In this document: piece by piece, positions 39,257-48,282 of the stretch
Layout of the letters: each line of letters opens with the position of its first letter
Numbering within the stretch: position 1 is the first letter of the stretch
NCBI GenBank assembly: GCA_900545535.1
Contig: UQZN01000005.1
Coordinates: forward strand, 62,001-126,000
Direction of reading: 5' to 3'
DNA: 64,000 nt
DNA from: an uncultured Phascolarctobacterium sp.
GTDB taxonomy: Bacteria; Bacillota; Negativicutes; Acidaminococcales; Acidaminococcaceae
Program-made: the position numbers and the translations under genes
Notes under the pieces: generated by a model
The model's database searches: none
What the model saw: only the letters and a program-made list of their open reading frames with translations
Told to the model about the DNA's origin: nothing

Positions 39257-40265
39257 GAAAGTAAGCTTACACCCGCATGAGAATTGTACCTGCGCCCATG
39301 ATGGTGTGCCAGTACCGGCTGAGGTAGTGCTGGAAGTAAAAAATCTGACGAAAAAATTTACGGTGGATGGCGGCAGAGTGCTTACCGCCTGTGATAATGT
39401 CAGTCTGCACGCTTATAAAGGGCAGACTTTGGGGATCATCGGCGAGAGTGGCTGCGGTAAAAGCACTTTGGTCAGAACGATCCTGCAGATCCATCCGGCG
39501 ACGGCTGGCGAGGTGATTTTTGAAGGGCAGGATATTCTGATGTTAAAAGGTGAGGCTTTGCGCCAAAACCGACGCAAGATCCAAATGGTCTTTCAGGACC
39601 CCAGCGCTGCTTTTAACCCTAAAATGCGCGTCAAGGATATTTTATGTGAGCCGCTTCTGAATTTTGGCCTGCTGAAAAATTCCGAGATTGATGCCAAAGC
39701 AGCTGAACTTTTACAAATGGTAGAGCTGCCTGCGGAGTTCAAGGACAGGTATCCGCATAGCATGAGCGGCGGCCAGCGTCAGCGTTTGGGCATCGCCCGT
39801 GCACTTTCGCTGGAACCTCAGATCATTGTCTGCGACGAAGCTACTTCTGCTTTGGATGTTTCTGTGCAGGAGAAAATCTGTGAGCTGCTGGTGCGTCTGC
39901 AGAAGGAAAAGGGTATCACGTATCTTTTCATCTGTCACGATATAGGTCTGGTCGATCTGATGAGCCATCAGGTCGCCGTCATGTATTTGGGTAATGTGGT
40001 CGAACTGCTGGAACAGGGACGGTTATCAGTTGATGGGGCACATCCGTATACCAGGGCTTTGATCAAGTCTATTTTTAAAGTCGATTTTAAACCGGGCGAA
40101 AAGATCCAGCCTTTAGAAGGCGATATTCCCAGCCCGCTGGACCTGCCGCAGGGCTGTCCGTTTCAAAGCCGATGCGATTTGTGTCAGGCTGTGTGCCGCG
40201 AGGTGAAACCTGAATTGCGTGAGCTGCACGAAGGGCATTTTGTGGCCTGTCATTTTGTAAAGTGA
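39249..40265 (+). CDS. ABC transporter ATP-binding protein, NikE/DppF type with C-terminal Cys cluster
   Basis: ATG 39249 with GGGAGG about 10 nt upstream gives 338 residues and overlaps the preceding gene by 8 nt. Motifs are Walker A GESGCGKST, Q-loop VFQDPSAAFNP, signature MSGGQRQR and Walker B IVCDEATSALD. The C-terminal oligopeptide/dipeptide domain carries CPFQSRCDLCQAVC (about 305-318), the Fe-S-cluster-like four-Cys motif seen in Dpp/Opp/Nik ATPases. The N-terminus has HPHENCTCAHDG, an unusual His/Cys stretch before the ATPase domain that could touch metal. Confidence 0.92.
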   Translation: MPEKVSLHPHENCTCAHDGVPVPAEVVLEVKNLTKKFTVDGGRVLTACDNVSLHAYKGQTLGIIGESGCGKSTLVRTILQIHPATAGEVIFEGQDILMLKGEALRQNRRKIQMVFQDPSAAFNPKMRVKDILCEPLLNFGLLKNSEIDAKAAELLQMVELPAEFKDRYPHSMSGGQRQRLGIARALSLEPQIIVCDEATSALDVSVQEKICELLVRLQKEKGITYLFICHDIGLVDLMSHQVAVMYLGNVVELLEQGRLSVDGAHPYTRALIKSIFKVDFKPGEKIQPLEGDIPSPLDLPQGCPFQSRCDLCQAVCREVKPELRELHEGHFVACHFVK

Positions 40266-40271
40266 AATTTT

Positions 40272-40308
40272 TTATATTGCAGTAATCTTGCCGGTTACTG
40301 CAATATAA
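40272..40308 (+). terminator. Hairpin ending the importer operon
   Basis: Perfect 14-bp stem TTATATTGCAGTAA / TTACTGCAATATAA with a 9-nt loop, but no T-run after it. The rest of the gap up to 40430 is AT-rich; a weak promoter TAGACA-N16-TAAATA (40340-40367) may serve the porin gene. Confidence 0.5.
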
Positions 40309-40430
40309 ATTGATTATCGCATGAACGATTGCTTATGTGTAGACATTTTAAAGTGATCAAATAAATACACTTTTGCTAATGAAAATTTTAGCGGCGGGTG
40401 TGTCAGATAAAAATTTACAGGAGTTGATTT

Positions 40431-41654
40431 ATGATGAAAAAATCTTTAGTACTTGCAATGGCGGTGGCTTTGGGCGTAACTGCTTCTGCCTATGCCGCCA
40501 ATCCTTTTTCCGATGTGCCGGCAGGCCACTGGGCTTATGACTCTGTCAACAAACTGGCGGCAGCCGGCATCGTTGACGGATATGGCAACGGCACCTTCGG
40601 CGGCGATCGCCTGATGACCCGTTATGAAATGGCGCAGATCGTGGCCAAAGCTATGGCTAAAGGCGCGAATGTAGACCGTCTGGCGGCAGAGTTTGCCGAT
40701 GAACTGGACAGCCTGGGCGTGCGTGTTGCCGCTTTGGAGAAAAAAGCTGATAATGTGAAGATTACCGGTCAGATCCGTTATGAGTATGCCGGACGTGACG
40801 GAGATTTTAAAAAAGCTAAAGGCAGCGTTGCGGTAAACCGTCTGCGTACGCGTTTGTTCCTGAATGGTCAGGTCAATGAAGACTGGACTTATACTGCCCG
40901 GATTCAAAATGATCAGAAGTTCAATAATGATTCAGGTGATGAAGATACGAAACTGAATCAGGCTTTTGTCACCGGAAGATTGGGCGGCTTGAAAGTTATG
41001 GCTGGTAAAGCGCCGCAGTATCTGGCTGATGGTAATCTTTATGATGATACGGCAGAATTTGTCGGTCTGACTTATGGTAAGGATGTAAAATTCAATACTT
41101 ACTATGGCAAACCTACTGATTATGGTTACGAAAAATTTTATGGCGCTAATATCAGCGGAGCAGTTGGTCAATTGACTTTGAGTGCCGGTTATGATAAATT
41201 TCAGGATTCTTTAGCCAATGATTATTCCAGCTGCACAGCCGTAGGCAAAGATAATGCTATTTGGAATGTAGGGGCGAAATATGATTTTGGCGGTTTTATT
41301 TTGGGCGCGATGTATCTGAACTCAGATATTGATGACGATAAACTACAGTCTGGCGCCGATACAGATGGTTTTGTCATCAGTGCTGCTTACAAAGGCGCTA
41401 AAGCCTCTAAACAGGGTTCCTGGGGCTTGTGGGGCAATTACTACGACCAGGGTGCAGGTGCTTTTATTGCCCATACCATGAAAACCGGCGACTGGAATTA
41501 TTTTATGGATGAGGGCTTCAAAGGCTATGGTGTAGGCGCAACTTATACTCTTGCCAAGAATATGGTTTATAATCTGGATTATTATGACCTGGAAGGTAAA
41601 GTTTCCGGTCGTGATACCCAGATCATCTGGAATCGTTTGCAGGTGACTTTCTAA
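40431..41654 (+). CDS. SLH-domain outer membrane porin (OmpM type)
   Basis: The 407-residue protein begins with a signal peptide (MMKKSLVLAMAVALGVTASA-YA). One S-layer homology domain follows (about 24-82: NPFSDVPAGHWAYDSVNKL, GIVDGYGNGTFGGDRLMTRYE), then a coiled coil (LDSLGVRVAALEKKADN) and a beta-barrel to the C-terminus. This is the OmpM architecture of Negativicutes, where the SLH domain binds polyamine-decorated peptidoglycan and tethers the outer membrane. It is strong evidence for a diderm Firmicute. RBS AGGAG lies 6-7 nt before the ATG. Confidence 0.95.
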   Translation: MMKKSLVLAMAVALGVTASAYAANPFSDVPAGHWAYDSVNKLAAAGIVDGYGNGTFGGDRLMTRYEMAQIVAKAMAKGANVDRLAAEFADELDSLGVRVAALEKKADNVKITGQIRYEYAGRDGDFKKAKGSVAVNRLRTRLFLNGQVNEDWTYTARIQNDQKFNNDSGDEDTKLNQAFVTGRLGGLKVMAGKAPQYLADGNLYDDTAEFVGLTYGKDVKFNTYYGKPTDYGYEKFYGANISGAVGQLTLSAGYDKFQDSLANDYSSCTAVGKDNAIWNVGAKYDFGGFILGAMYLNSDIDDDKLQSGADTDGFVISAAYKGAKASKQGSWGLWGNYYDQGAGAFIAHTMKTGDWNYFMDEGFKGYGVGATYTLAKNMVYNLDYYDLEGKVSGRDTQIIWNRLQVTF

Positions 41655-41704
41655 AGTAAAGGGCAGACGTTGGCAGATCGTTTATTAAAAAATCAGAATG
41701 TCTT

Positions 41705-41747
41705 ACAGGCCGTTTCCATTGATTATGGAAGCGGCCTGTATTTTTTT
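41705..41747 (+). terminator. Terminator after the OmpM gene
   Basis: ACAGGCCGTTTCCAT / ATGGAAGCGGCCTGT with loop TGATT and then ATTTTTTT. Confidence 0.92.
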
Positions 41748-41775
41748 AAAAAATTTTCAAAAATTTTAAAAAAAC

Positions 41776-41806
41776 TATACATGAATATTTGCTCATATGT
41801 TATAAT
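41776..41806 (+). promoter_or_regulatory. SmtB/ArsR-type operator overlapping the P-type ATPase promoter
   Basis: A perfect TATAAT (41801-41806) without a good -35 is preceded by ATACATGAATATTTGCTCATATGT (described from 41777 on). This imperfect inverted repeat matches the ATGAnCAnATnTTCAT pattern bound by SmtB/CadC/ZiaR-family sensors when read on the minus strand. No ArsR/SmtB gene is present in the window, so the regulator must be elsewhere. Confidence 0.6.
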
Positions 41807-41837
41807 AAGACAACGGTAAAAATAAGGAGGCTGAAAA

Positions 41838-44546
41838 ATGACTAAATCACAGCATGATTCAGAGCATTTACATAAGCATGATCATATAGCGGCCTGTAGC
41901 TGCGGGCACGATCACGGACATGAGCATGAGCATCATCATGAGCACGACGGACATGAACACGGACATGGTGAAGATAGCTGCGGCTGCGGTCACAGCCATG
42001 GGCATGAGGAAGCTAAAGACGAATGTGGCTGCGGCCATGAGCATCATCATGCACACGGCGGACAGGAACATCATGTCCCCGGGCATCCTGCTGATTGTCA
42101 GTGTGAGCTGTGCCATCCGCACGAGGAATATTGCGATGTCTGCGGCGAAAGTCTGGAAAATTGTACCTGCCGGATGCCGGATGCTGATTGCGTCAAACGG
42201 GTCTATACTTTAAAAAATCTGGGCTGCGCTAATTGTGCGGCCAAAATGGAACATAAGATCAAAGAGCTGCCGGGGGTGGAATATGCCGCGGTCAGTTTTG
42301 TGACGAAACAGCTGCGTTTGTCGGCCAAAGATCATGAGGCGCTGCTGCCTGCGATCCGTGAGATCTGTACTGCCATAGAATCGGATGTAGAAGTGGTGCC
42401 GCGCAGCGGGACGATGCCCTTTAATTTTGCAAGTAAGGTCTATCTGCTGGAAAATCTGGGCTGCGCCAACTGTGCCGCTAAAATGGAAAAAGCGATCAAC
42501 GAACTGCCGGGTGTTTCGGCGGCGACGATAACCTATGCTACGAAGCAGCTGCGTTTGACGGCTAAGGATCACGCCCAGCTGCTGCCGCAGGTGCAGGCGA
42601 TCTGCAGTAAGATCGAAGCGGACATCAGGGTGGTCGAACGTGTTGGCAAACCGGTATTGGCCGAGAATATCAACTGGCGTAAAAAAAGCGGCGGTATCCT
42701 TTCGATGTTGGATGAACAGCGTTCGCTGGCAGAAATAGTGCTGGGCGGTGTTCTGTTTATCATCAGTGAGATCGCCGGTATCGTGCCGGAAACTTATCAT
42801 GTTTACTGCCTTGTTGCTGCCTATATCCTTTTGGGCGGCAGGATCGTGGCAACGGCTGTCAGAAATATTGCCAAAGGCCAGGTCTTTGATGAAAACTTTT
42901 TGATGACAGTGGCTACTTTAGGCGCTTTTGCTATCCGGCAATATGAAGAAGCTGTCGGGGTAATGCTGTTTTACCGTATTGGCGAATATTTTGAGCACCG
43001 GGCGGTGGAAAAAAGCCGCAGTCAGATCATGGAAGCTGTCGATATGCGTCCGGAAGTCGTGAATCTGCTGATTGGCGAGGAGGTGCGCGTTATTCCGGCG
43101 GAGGAAGCCAATGTAGGTGATATTCTGCTGGTGCGTGCAGGCGACCGTATTCCTTTGGATGGTGTCGTTATCGAAGGCGAAAGCCTGCTTGATACTTCGC
43201 CTGTGACCGGCGAGCCGGTACCGGTGCAGCGCGGTTTTGGCGACGAGGTAGTTTCCGGCTGCGTCAATACTTCGGGTATGTTGAAGATCAGGGTCGAGAA
43301 GGTGCTTGCGGAATCCATGGTCACTAAAATTCTGGATTCTGTAGAAAATGCTGCGGCCAGCAAACCGCAACTGGACAGGTTCATAACGCGTTTTGCCCGT
43401 ATCTATACTCCGTTTGTTGTTATTGTGGCGGTTTTAACTGCTGTGCTGCCCGGCTTGATAACCGGAAATTGGGAATACTGGATCTATACAGCTTTGACCT
43501 TCCTGGTTATCAGCTGTCCCTGCGCTCTGGTACTGAGCGTGCCGCTGGCCTTTTTCTCCGGTATCGGCGCCGGCTCAAAGTATGGTATTCTTTTTAAGGG
43601 CGGCGTGACCATAGAAGCCCTGAAAAATGTTAAAGCAGTGGTCATGGATAAAACAGGTACTGTGACTAAAGGTAATTTCGTCGTGCAAAAGCTGGTGCCG
43701 GTCAACGGCGTTGGTACAGATGAGCTGCTGCGGCTTTGCGCTTCTGCCGAGCTTGTTTCCAGTCATCCGATAGCAACCAGTATCGTCAATGCTGCCAAAG
43801 CACGTGAGCTGAAGCTTGAGCGGCCGCAGTCTTTTGAAGAAATTGCCGGCGAAGGTTTAGTTGCTGCGGCTGCTGACGGGAAAATTTTGTGCGGCAATAA
43901 AAAGCTGCTGCAGCGGTTCGGTATCGATTTTTCGGCCCGTGAAGAAGGCAATTACGGTACAGAGGTACTGGTCGCCAAAGACGGCAGATATTTGGGGCAG
44001 ATCATCATTGACGATACCTTGAAAGAGGATGCGGCAGCGGCAGTTGCCGCGCTCAAAAAGATGCGGCTGACGACGGCGATGCTGACGGGCGATGCTGAAG
44101 CCAGTGCCCGTGCGGTAGCGAACGCTGCCGGTATCGATGAAGTAAGGGCCAAGCTGCTGCCGCAGGATAAACTGAACGAGCTGGTCCGGCTGCGCAAACA
44201 GTATGGCGGCGTGATGTTTGTTGGCGACGGCATCAATGACGCTCCCGTTCTGGCAGGCGCTGATGTTGGCGCCGCTATGGGCAGCGGTGCTGATGCCGCT
44301 ATCGAAGCTGCGGATGTAGTGTTTATGAATTCGGAGATGCGGTCCATTCCTCAGGCTATCGCCATTGCGAAGGAAACTGCCAGGATCGCCTGGCAGAATG
44401 TATTTTTTGCTTTGGTGGTCAAGCTTATCATTATGGCGGCAGGCCTGGCCGGGTTTGCTTCCATGTGGGCGGCGGTTTTTGCCGATACCGGCGTTTCCGT
44501 GCTCTGCGTTTTAAACTCCATTCGTATCCTGTATAAAAAAATCTAA
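41838..44546 (+). CDS. Zn/Cd/Co-type P1B ATPase with long His-rich N-terminus and two HMA domains
   Basis: The 902-residue exporter has an N-terminal approximately 115-residue tail very rich in His, with Cys pairs (CGCGH, CELCHPHEEYCDVC). Two heavy-metal-associated domains follow, each with GCANCAAKME (about 130 and 213). The catalytic core has CPC (560-562), DKTGT (Asp604), HPIATS, MLTGD and GDGINDAP. The last helix has ADTGVSVLCVLNSIRIL, like ZntA/CadA. It exports divalent Zn, Cd, Pb or Co. The HMA motif CxxC with a preceding Gly (no Asp) is atypical for Zn pumps. Confidence 0.95.
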   Translation: MTKSQHDSEHLHKHDHIAACSCGHDHGHEHEHHHEHDGHEHGHGEDSCGCGHSHGHEEAKDECGCGHEHHHAHGGQEHHVPGHPADCQCELCHPHEEYCDVCGESLENCTCRMPDADCVKRVYTLKNLGCANCAAKMEHKIKELPGVEYAAVSFVTKQLRLSAKDHEALLPAIREICTAIESDVEVVPRSGTMPFNFASKVYLLENLGCANCAAKMEKAINELPGVSAATITYATKQLRLTAKDHAQLLPQVQAICSKIEADIRVVERVGKPVLAENINWRKKSGGILSMLDEQRSLAEIVLGGVLFIISEIAGIVPETYHVYCLVAAYILLGGRIVATAVRNIAKGQVFDENFLMTVATLGAFAIRQYEEAVGVMLFYRIGEYFEHRAVEKSRSQIMEAVDMRPEVVNLLIGEEVRVIPAEEANVGDILLVRAGDRIPLDGVVIEGESLLDTSPVTGEPVPVQRGFGDEVVSGCVNTSGMLKIRVEKVLAESMVTKILDSVENAAASKPQLDRFITRFARIYTPFVVIVAVLTAVLPGLITGNWEYWIYTALTFLVISCPCALVLSVPLAFFSGIGAGSKYGILFKGGVTIEALKNVKAVVMDKTGTVTKGNFVVQKLVPVNGVGTDELLRLCASAELVSSHPIATSIVNAAKARELKLERPQSFEEIAGEGLVAAAADGKILCGNKKLLQRFGIDFSAREEGNYGTEVLVAKDGRYLGQIIIDDTLKEDAAAAVAALKKMRLTTAMLTGDAEASARAVANAAGIDEVRAKLLPQDKLNELVRLRKQYGGVMFVGDGINDAPVLAGADVGAAMGSGADAAIEAADVVFMNSEMRSIPQAIAIAKETARIAWQNVFFALVVKLIIMAAGLAGFASMWAAVFADTGVSVLCVLNSIRILYKKI

Positions 44547-44564
44547 AAGTATTTTCTGGTTTTT

Positions 44565-44601
44565 AGATGAACAGCAGTTTTTTACTGCTGTTCATCTTTT
44601 T
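44565..44601 (+). terminator. Terminator after the P-type ATPase gene
   Basis: AGATGAACAGCAGT / ACTGCTGTTCATCT hairpin followed by TTTTT. Confidence 0.92.
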
Positions 44602-44701
44602 ATAAGCAGCTGTTTTTTTATGTAAGGCATTGATAAAAACAATGTATCGGTACATAAATCTGCTGCAATATTGCGAAAATATCAGAAACAGGAAAATGTT
44701 G

Positions 44702-44760
44702 TTGACAAAATGAGTTAGCGGTAGTAAACTTTTAAGAGGTTAGCGAGAACTAACTTTTTG
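44702..44760 (+). promoter_or_regulatory. feoAB promoter with 25-bp-spaced direct repeats
   Basis: TTGACA (44702-44707), 17 nt, TAAACT (44725-44730). Two similar blocks, GTTAGCGgtAgtAAaCTTTT (from 44714) and GTTAGCGagAacTAaCTTTT (from 44739), lie 25 bp apart, one inside the promoter and one just after it. The second also reads as the inverted repeat GTTAG-N6-CTAAC. This is a likely operator for an iron-responsive regulator; it does not match a canonical Fur box. Confidence 0.65.
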
Positions 44761-44803
44761 AAAATGGGGTAGTTAGTGATGGCTAATATAAGGGGGTAAA
44801 AGC

Positions 44804-45025
44804 ATGATGACATTAAAAGAAGTTCCTATCGGTTCTACTGTAACGATCAAAAAAGTTTGCGCTGCAGGATCTTTGAAACGCAGGATCGTTGATATGGGTT
44901 TGACAAAGGGAACGCCTGTAACTGTTAGAAGAGTTGCGCCATTGGGCGATCCTTTGGAAGTGACTGTGCGCAGCTATGAGCTTTCACTGCGTAAAGCAGA
45001 TGCTCAGAATATTTTAGTAGAATGA
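44804..45025 (+). CDS. feoA: Ferrous iron transport protein A
   Basis: The 73-residue SH3-like protein has the FeoA pattern: VPIGSTVTIKKV, LKRRIVDMGLTKGTPVTVRR (positions about 25-44) and a final YELSLRKADAQNILVE. It interacts with FeoB to support Fe(II) uptake. ATG 44804 follows AAGGGGG; ATG 44807 is an equally possible start. It is 45 nt upstream of feoB. Confidence 0.95.
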   Translation: MMTLKEVPIGSTVTIKKVCAAGSLKRRIVDMGLTKGTPVTVRRVAPLGDPLEVTVRSYELSLRKADAQNILVE

Positions 45026-45070
45026 TTTTTGATTTAAAGTGAGTGAGAGCTGATTTGAGGAGGAACGATT

Positions 45071-47080
45071 TTGAGCAGGACATTAGCATTAGTTGGTAAT
45101 CCCAACAGTGGGAAAACTACATTGTTTAATAATCTTACAGGCAGTAAACAGTATGTTGGTAACTGGCCTGGTGTAACGGTTGAACGCAAGGGCGGCAAAC
45201 TCAAAAAGCACGAAGGCTTTGAAGTTATGGATCTGCCCGGTATTTATTCTTTATCTCCGTATTCTCCGGAGGAAGTAATAACCCGTAATTATCTTTTGGA
45301 AGAAAATCCTGATGTTATTATTAATATAGTTGACGGGTCTAATTTGGAGCGGAATCTGTATTTAACGATGCAGCTTTTGGAAATGGGCTGCAAGGTCGTA
45401 GTTGCGCTCAATATGATGGATCTTGTCAGAGCGAATGGCGATGTTTTGGATACGGAGCTGCTTGCCAAAGAGTTGGGCTGCCCTGTAGTGCCGATCACTG
45501 CTACCAGCGGCGAAGGTGTGCAGCAGCTCGTTAGCAGGGCCGTTCAGATCGCGCAGACGCAATGTGATCCCAAAGATCCTAACGCTTTCCCTGAAGAAGT
45601 AGAACGTGTTCTGCAGGAAATTGGTGAAATGGTAGCGCCGCTGCCGCAGGTTGAACGCCGCTGGCAGCTGGTCAAGGTTTTTGAACGTGACGGACAGCTG
45701 CTGGAAAAATTAAAGCTGTCTCAGGGCGTACTTGATAAACTGGAAGTATTGATCACCCGTTTTGAACAGCAGGCTGATGACGACGCGGCAAGTATCATTG
45801 CTGCCGGACGTTATCAGAAGATCGATGCCATGCTGCGCAGCTGCTATAAAAGCGCAAATGTTGATTATTCAAAGACTGTTTCAGAAAAAATCGACCGGGT
45901 CGTAACTAATCGCATTTTGGGACTGCCGATCTTTTTGGGGATCATGTGGGCTGTCTATTATATTTGCATCCAGACCTTGGGTGATGAAACTATTGGCTGG
46001 ATGGAAGGTCTGTTTGAAGGCATCAGCGAATATGTCGGAACTTTGCTGGAGGCGGCAGGTGCGTCCGAAGTCATGTCGGGTCTTGTGCTTGACGGCATTA
46101 TCGGCGGCGTTGGCGCGGTACTTGGCTTTGTCCCGCAGATCTGTTTGCTGTTCTTGTTCCTGTCGTTTTTGGAAGACTGCGGCTATATGGCGCGCGTAGC
46201 TTTTATTATGGACCGTATTTTCAGGCAGTTCGGGTTGTCCGGCAAGTCGTTCATTCCGATGCTGATCGGTACCGGCTGCAGTGTTCCCGGTATCATGGCT
46301 GCCCGTACTATTGAAAATGAGCGTGACCGCAAGCTGACGATCATGCTGACGCCTTTTATTCCCTGTAATGCCAAGCTGCCTGTTTTTGCTTTATTTGCAG
46401 CGGCCTTTTTCCCCGAACAGTCCTGGGTCGGCCCTTCGATGTATCTCTGGGGTATAGTGATGGTAGTTGTTTCGGGTATTTTTTTGAAAAAGACTAAGGC
46501 CTTTGCGGGTGAACCGGCAAATTTTGTCATGGAATTACCTGCTTATCACTGGCCGCGTGTCAAAGATATTCTTATTCATACCTGGGAACGTGCCCGCGGC
46601 TTTATTGTTAAGGCCGGTACGATAATTTTCCTGGCTTCAGGCCTGGTATGGGTCCTGCAGTCGTTTGATTTTTCTTTTGAAATGGTAGAAGCGCAGGATA
46701 GTATGATGGCTGTGATCGGTCATTATCTGGCCCCGGTGTTTGCGCCGCTTGGTTTTGACAGCTGGCAGACAGCTTTTGCGGCTATTACTGGTTTCCTGGC
46801 TAAAGAGGTGGTTGTTTCCACTTTTGGTGTTTTGGCTGGTGTTGCTGAAGCGACTGAAGAAGATCCGACCTTGATCACTACTATTCAGAGTATGTTTACG
46901 CCTGCCAGTGCGTATGCCTTTATGATTTTTACTTTGCTGGCATCTCCGTGTTTTGCTGCTATTGGTGCGATCAGGCGCGAAATGGGCAGCTGGCACTGGA
47001 CTTTCTTTGCCCTCCTATATCAAACAGGCCTGGCATATTGCATGGCATTGCTGATATACCAGATCGGCAGCAGGATGTAA
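45071..47080 (+). CDS. feoB: Ferrous iron transporter FeoB
   Basis: TTG 45071 with GAGGAGGAAC upstream gives 669 residues. The N-terminal G domain has G1 GNPNSGKTT (8-16), G3 DLPGIYSLSPYSPEE and a G4 variant LNMMDL (in place of NKxD, as usual for FeoB). Then come the helical GDI domain and the membrane part with two Gate repeats containing GCSVPGIMAARTIEN and LTPFIPCNAKLP. It imports Fe(II) across the inner membrane. No feoC is found. Confidence 0.96.
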   Translation: MSRTLALVGNPNSGKTTLFNNLTGSKQYVGNWPGVTVERKGGKLKKHEGFEVMDLPGIYSLSPYSPEEVITRNYLLEENPDVIINIVDGSNLERNLYLTMQLLEMGCKVVVALNMMDLVRANGDVLDTELLAKELGCPVVPITATSGEGVQQLVSRAVQIAQTQCDPKDPNAFPEEVERVLQEIGEMVAPLPQVERRWQLVKVFERDGQLLEKLKLSQGVLDKLEVLITRFEQQADDDAASIIAAGRYQKIDAMLRSCYKSANVDYSKTVSEKIDRVVTNRILGLPIFLGIMWAVYYICIQTLGDETIGWMEGLFEGISEYVGTLLEAAGASEVMSGLVLDGIIGGVGAVLGFVPQICLLFLFLSFLEDCGYMARVAFIMDRIFRQFGLSGKSFIPMLIGTGCSVPGIMAARTIENERDRKLTIMLTPFIPCNAKLPVFALFAAAFFPEQSWVGPSMYLWGIVMVVVSGIFLKKTKAFAGEPANFVMELPAYHWPRVKDILIHTWERARGFIVKAGTIIFLASGLVWVLQSFDFSFEMVEAQDSMMAVIGHYLAPVFAPLGFDSWQTAFAAITGFLAKEVVVSTFGVLAGVAEATEEDPTLITTIQSMFTPASAYAFMIFTLLASPCFAAIGAIRREMGSWHWTFFALLYQTGLAYCMALLIYQIGSRM

Positions 47081-47108
47081 TAACTGTGCTGTAGTTTGAT
47101 GTTTACTT

Positions 47109-47147
47109 TAAAAAACGCAGGCGATGCTGCCTGCGTTTTTTATTTTT
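47109..47147 (+). terminator. Terminator after feoB
   Basis: AAAAACGCAGGC / GCCTGCGTTTTT hairpin and T-rich tail. Nothing convincing was seen in the remaining gap to 47331 apart from AT-rich promoter-like sequence near 47240-47270. Confidence 0.9.
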
Positions 47148-47331
47148 TGCAGATATTTCACAATCGCCGCAGCCGCAGCAGGCATGGGGAGTTCGGGCCT
47201 AAGAGCGCTTTGTTTTTATACAAAAATCTTTGTAGTGGATTGTATTTTTACGTTTATTGTGGGAAAATATTAACTATTGATTGAGAAAAAAGTTTTGATA
47301 CAGGGAATAGTTTTGTAAGGGGAGTAGGCTT

Positions 47332-48267
47332 GTGGAACCGATAAAACGACAAAAGAAAGAGACCGATCCAATATACACAGTCATGCTGATTCCGCACAAA
47401 GGGCGTGAACCCAGAAGTATTCATTTTCGCGTCAGTTTCTTAAAGAAACTGGGCGTTGTCTGCGGTATCGTTTGTCTGATTGGCGCCGGGGTTGTGCTGA
47501 AATCGTCGCACACTGTTTACAAAGCGCAGCAGAATGAACAGGAATTGCTGTCCTACAGAAGCGAAAAAGCTGTTCAGGAAGAGAAAATAGGTAAGCTGCT
47601 GCAGGAAAATGAAGCTATCGAAAAAGAAATGGCTGAGATTTCCAAGCTGGAAGAAGCAGTGCGGCGGGAGTTGGGAGAAAGCGGCGTCCAGCCGTCCCGT
47701 TCCGGTATCGACCGCAGCCAGTATCTGGGGCAGGGCGGACCGCAGTCGGCTAAGGTAGAGGCTGTTGATGTTTATGCTGCACAGAACAAAGTGCTGCAGG
47801 AAAAGGTCAAAGACAGAAAAGCGACTCTCAGTGATCTGCTGGGCAGATTACGCGAGCTGAATCAGCGTAAGGCGGCGATGCCGACGCTTTGGCCTACGAG
47901 TGGTGGTACGATCACTTCGTATTTTGGCGGCCGCAGCGATCCTTTTGGGAACAGGTCTTATGACTGGCATCCCGGTCTTGATATTGCCAACGATTATGGC
48001 GCTCCGGTCTATGCCAGTGCGTCCGGTACGATCGAAGAGGCCGGTTGGGTTTCCGGCTATGGCCGTTATGTAAGGATACAGCATGGCTATGGCTATGAAA
48101 CTGCTTATGGGCATATGAGTGAGATCGCTGTCCAGTCAGGACAAAGCGTTACTAAAGGCGAAATCATCGGTTATGTTGGCAGTACTGGTTACAGTACTGG
48201 TCCGCATGTGCATTTTGAGGTACTGGTGAACGGACAGGTGACTGATCCGCTGGAATTAGTAAGATAA
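47332..48267 (+). CDS. M23 family (LytM-type) peptidoglycan endopeptidase, membrane-anchored
   Basis: GTG 47332 behind AAGGGGAG gives 311 residues. There is one transmembrane helix at about 37-58 (KKLGVVCGIVCLIGAGVVL), a periplasmic coiled coil (about 62-185), and a C-terminal LytM domain. The zinc motifs are H-x3-D (WHPGLDIAN, about 208) and HVHFE (about 290). GYGYETAYGHMS and STGPHVHFE are typical. It either cuts peptide cross-links or activates amidases. It is paired with a bactofilin gene 15 nt downstream, a recurrent combination in cell-shape loci. Confidence 0.92.
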   Translation: MEPIKRQKKETDPIYTVMLIPHKGREPRSIHFRVSFLKKLGVVCGIVCLIGAGVVLKSSHTVYKAQQNEQELLSYRSEKAVQEEKIGKLLQENEAIEKEMAEISKLEEAVRRELGESGVQPSRSGIDRSQYLGQGGPQSAKVEAVDVYAAQNKVLQEKVKDRKATLSDLLGRLRELNQRKAAMPTLWPTSGGTITSYFGGRSDPFGNRSYDWHPGLDIANDYGAPVYASASGTIEEAGWVSGYGRYVRIQHGYGYETAYGHMSEIAVQSGQSVTKGEIIGYVGSTGYSTGPHVHFEVLVNGQVTDPLELVR

Positions 48268-48282
48268 TAAAAGGAGAAGGCC

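Noticed and set aside
44702..44760. Fur box at feoAB
   Set aside because: No GATAATGATAATCATTATC-like match is present; the symmetry is GTTAG-N6-CTAAC and direct repeats instead.
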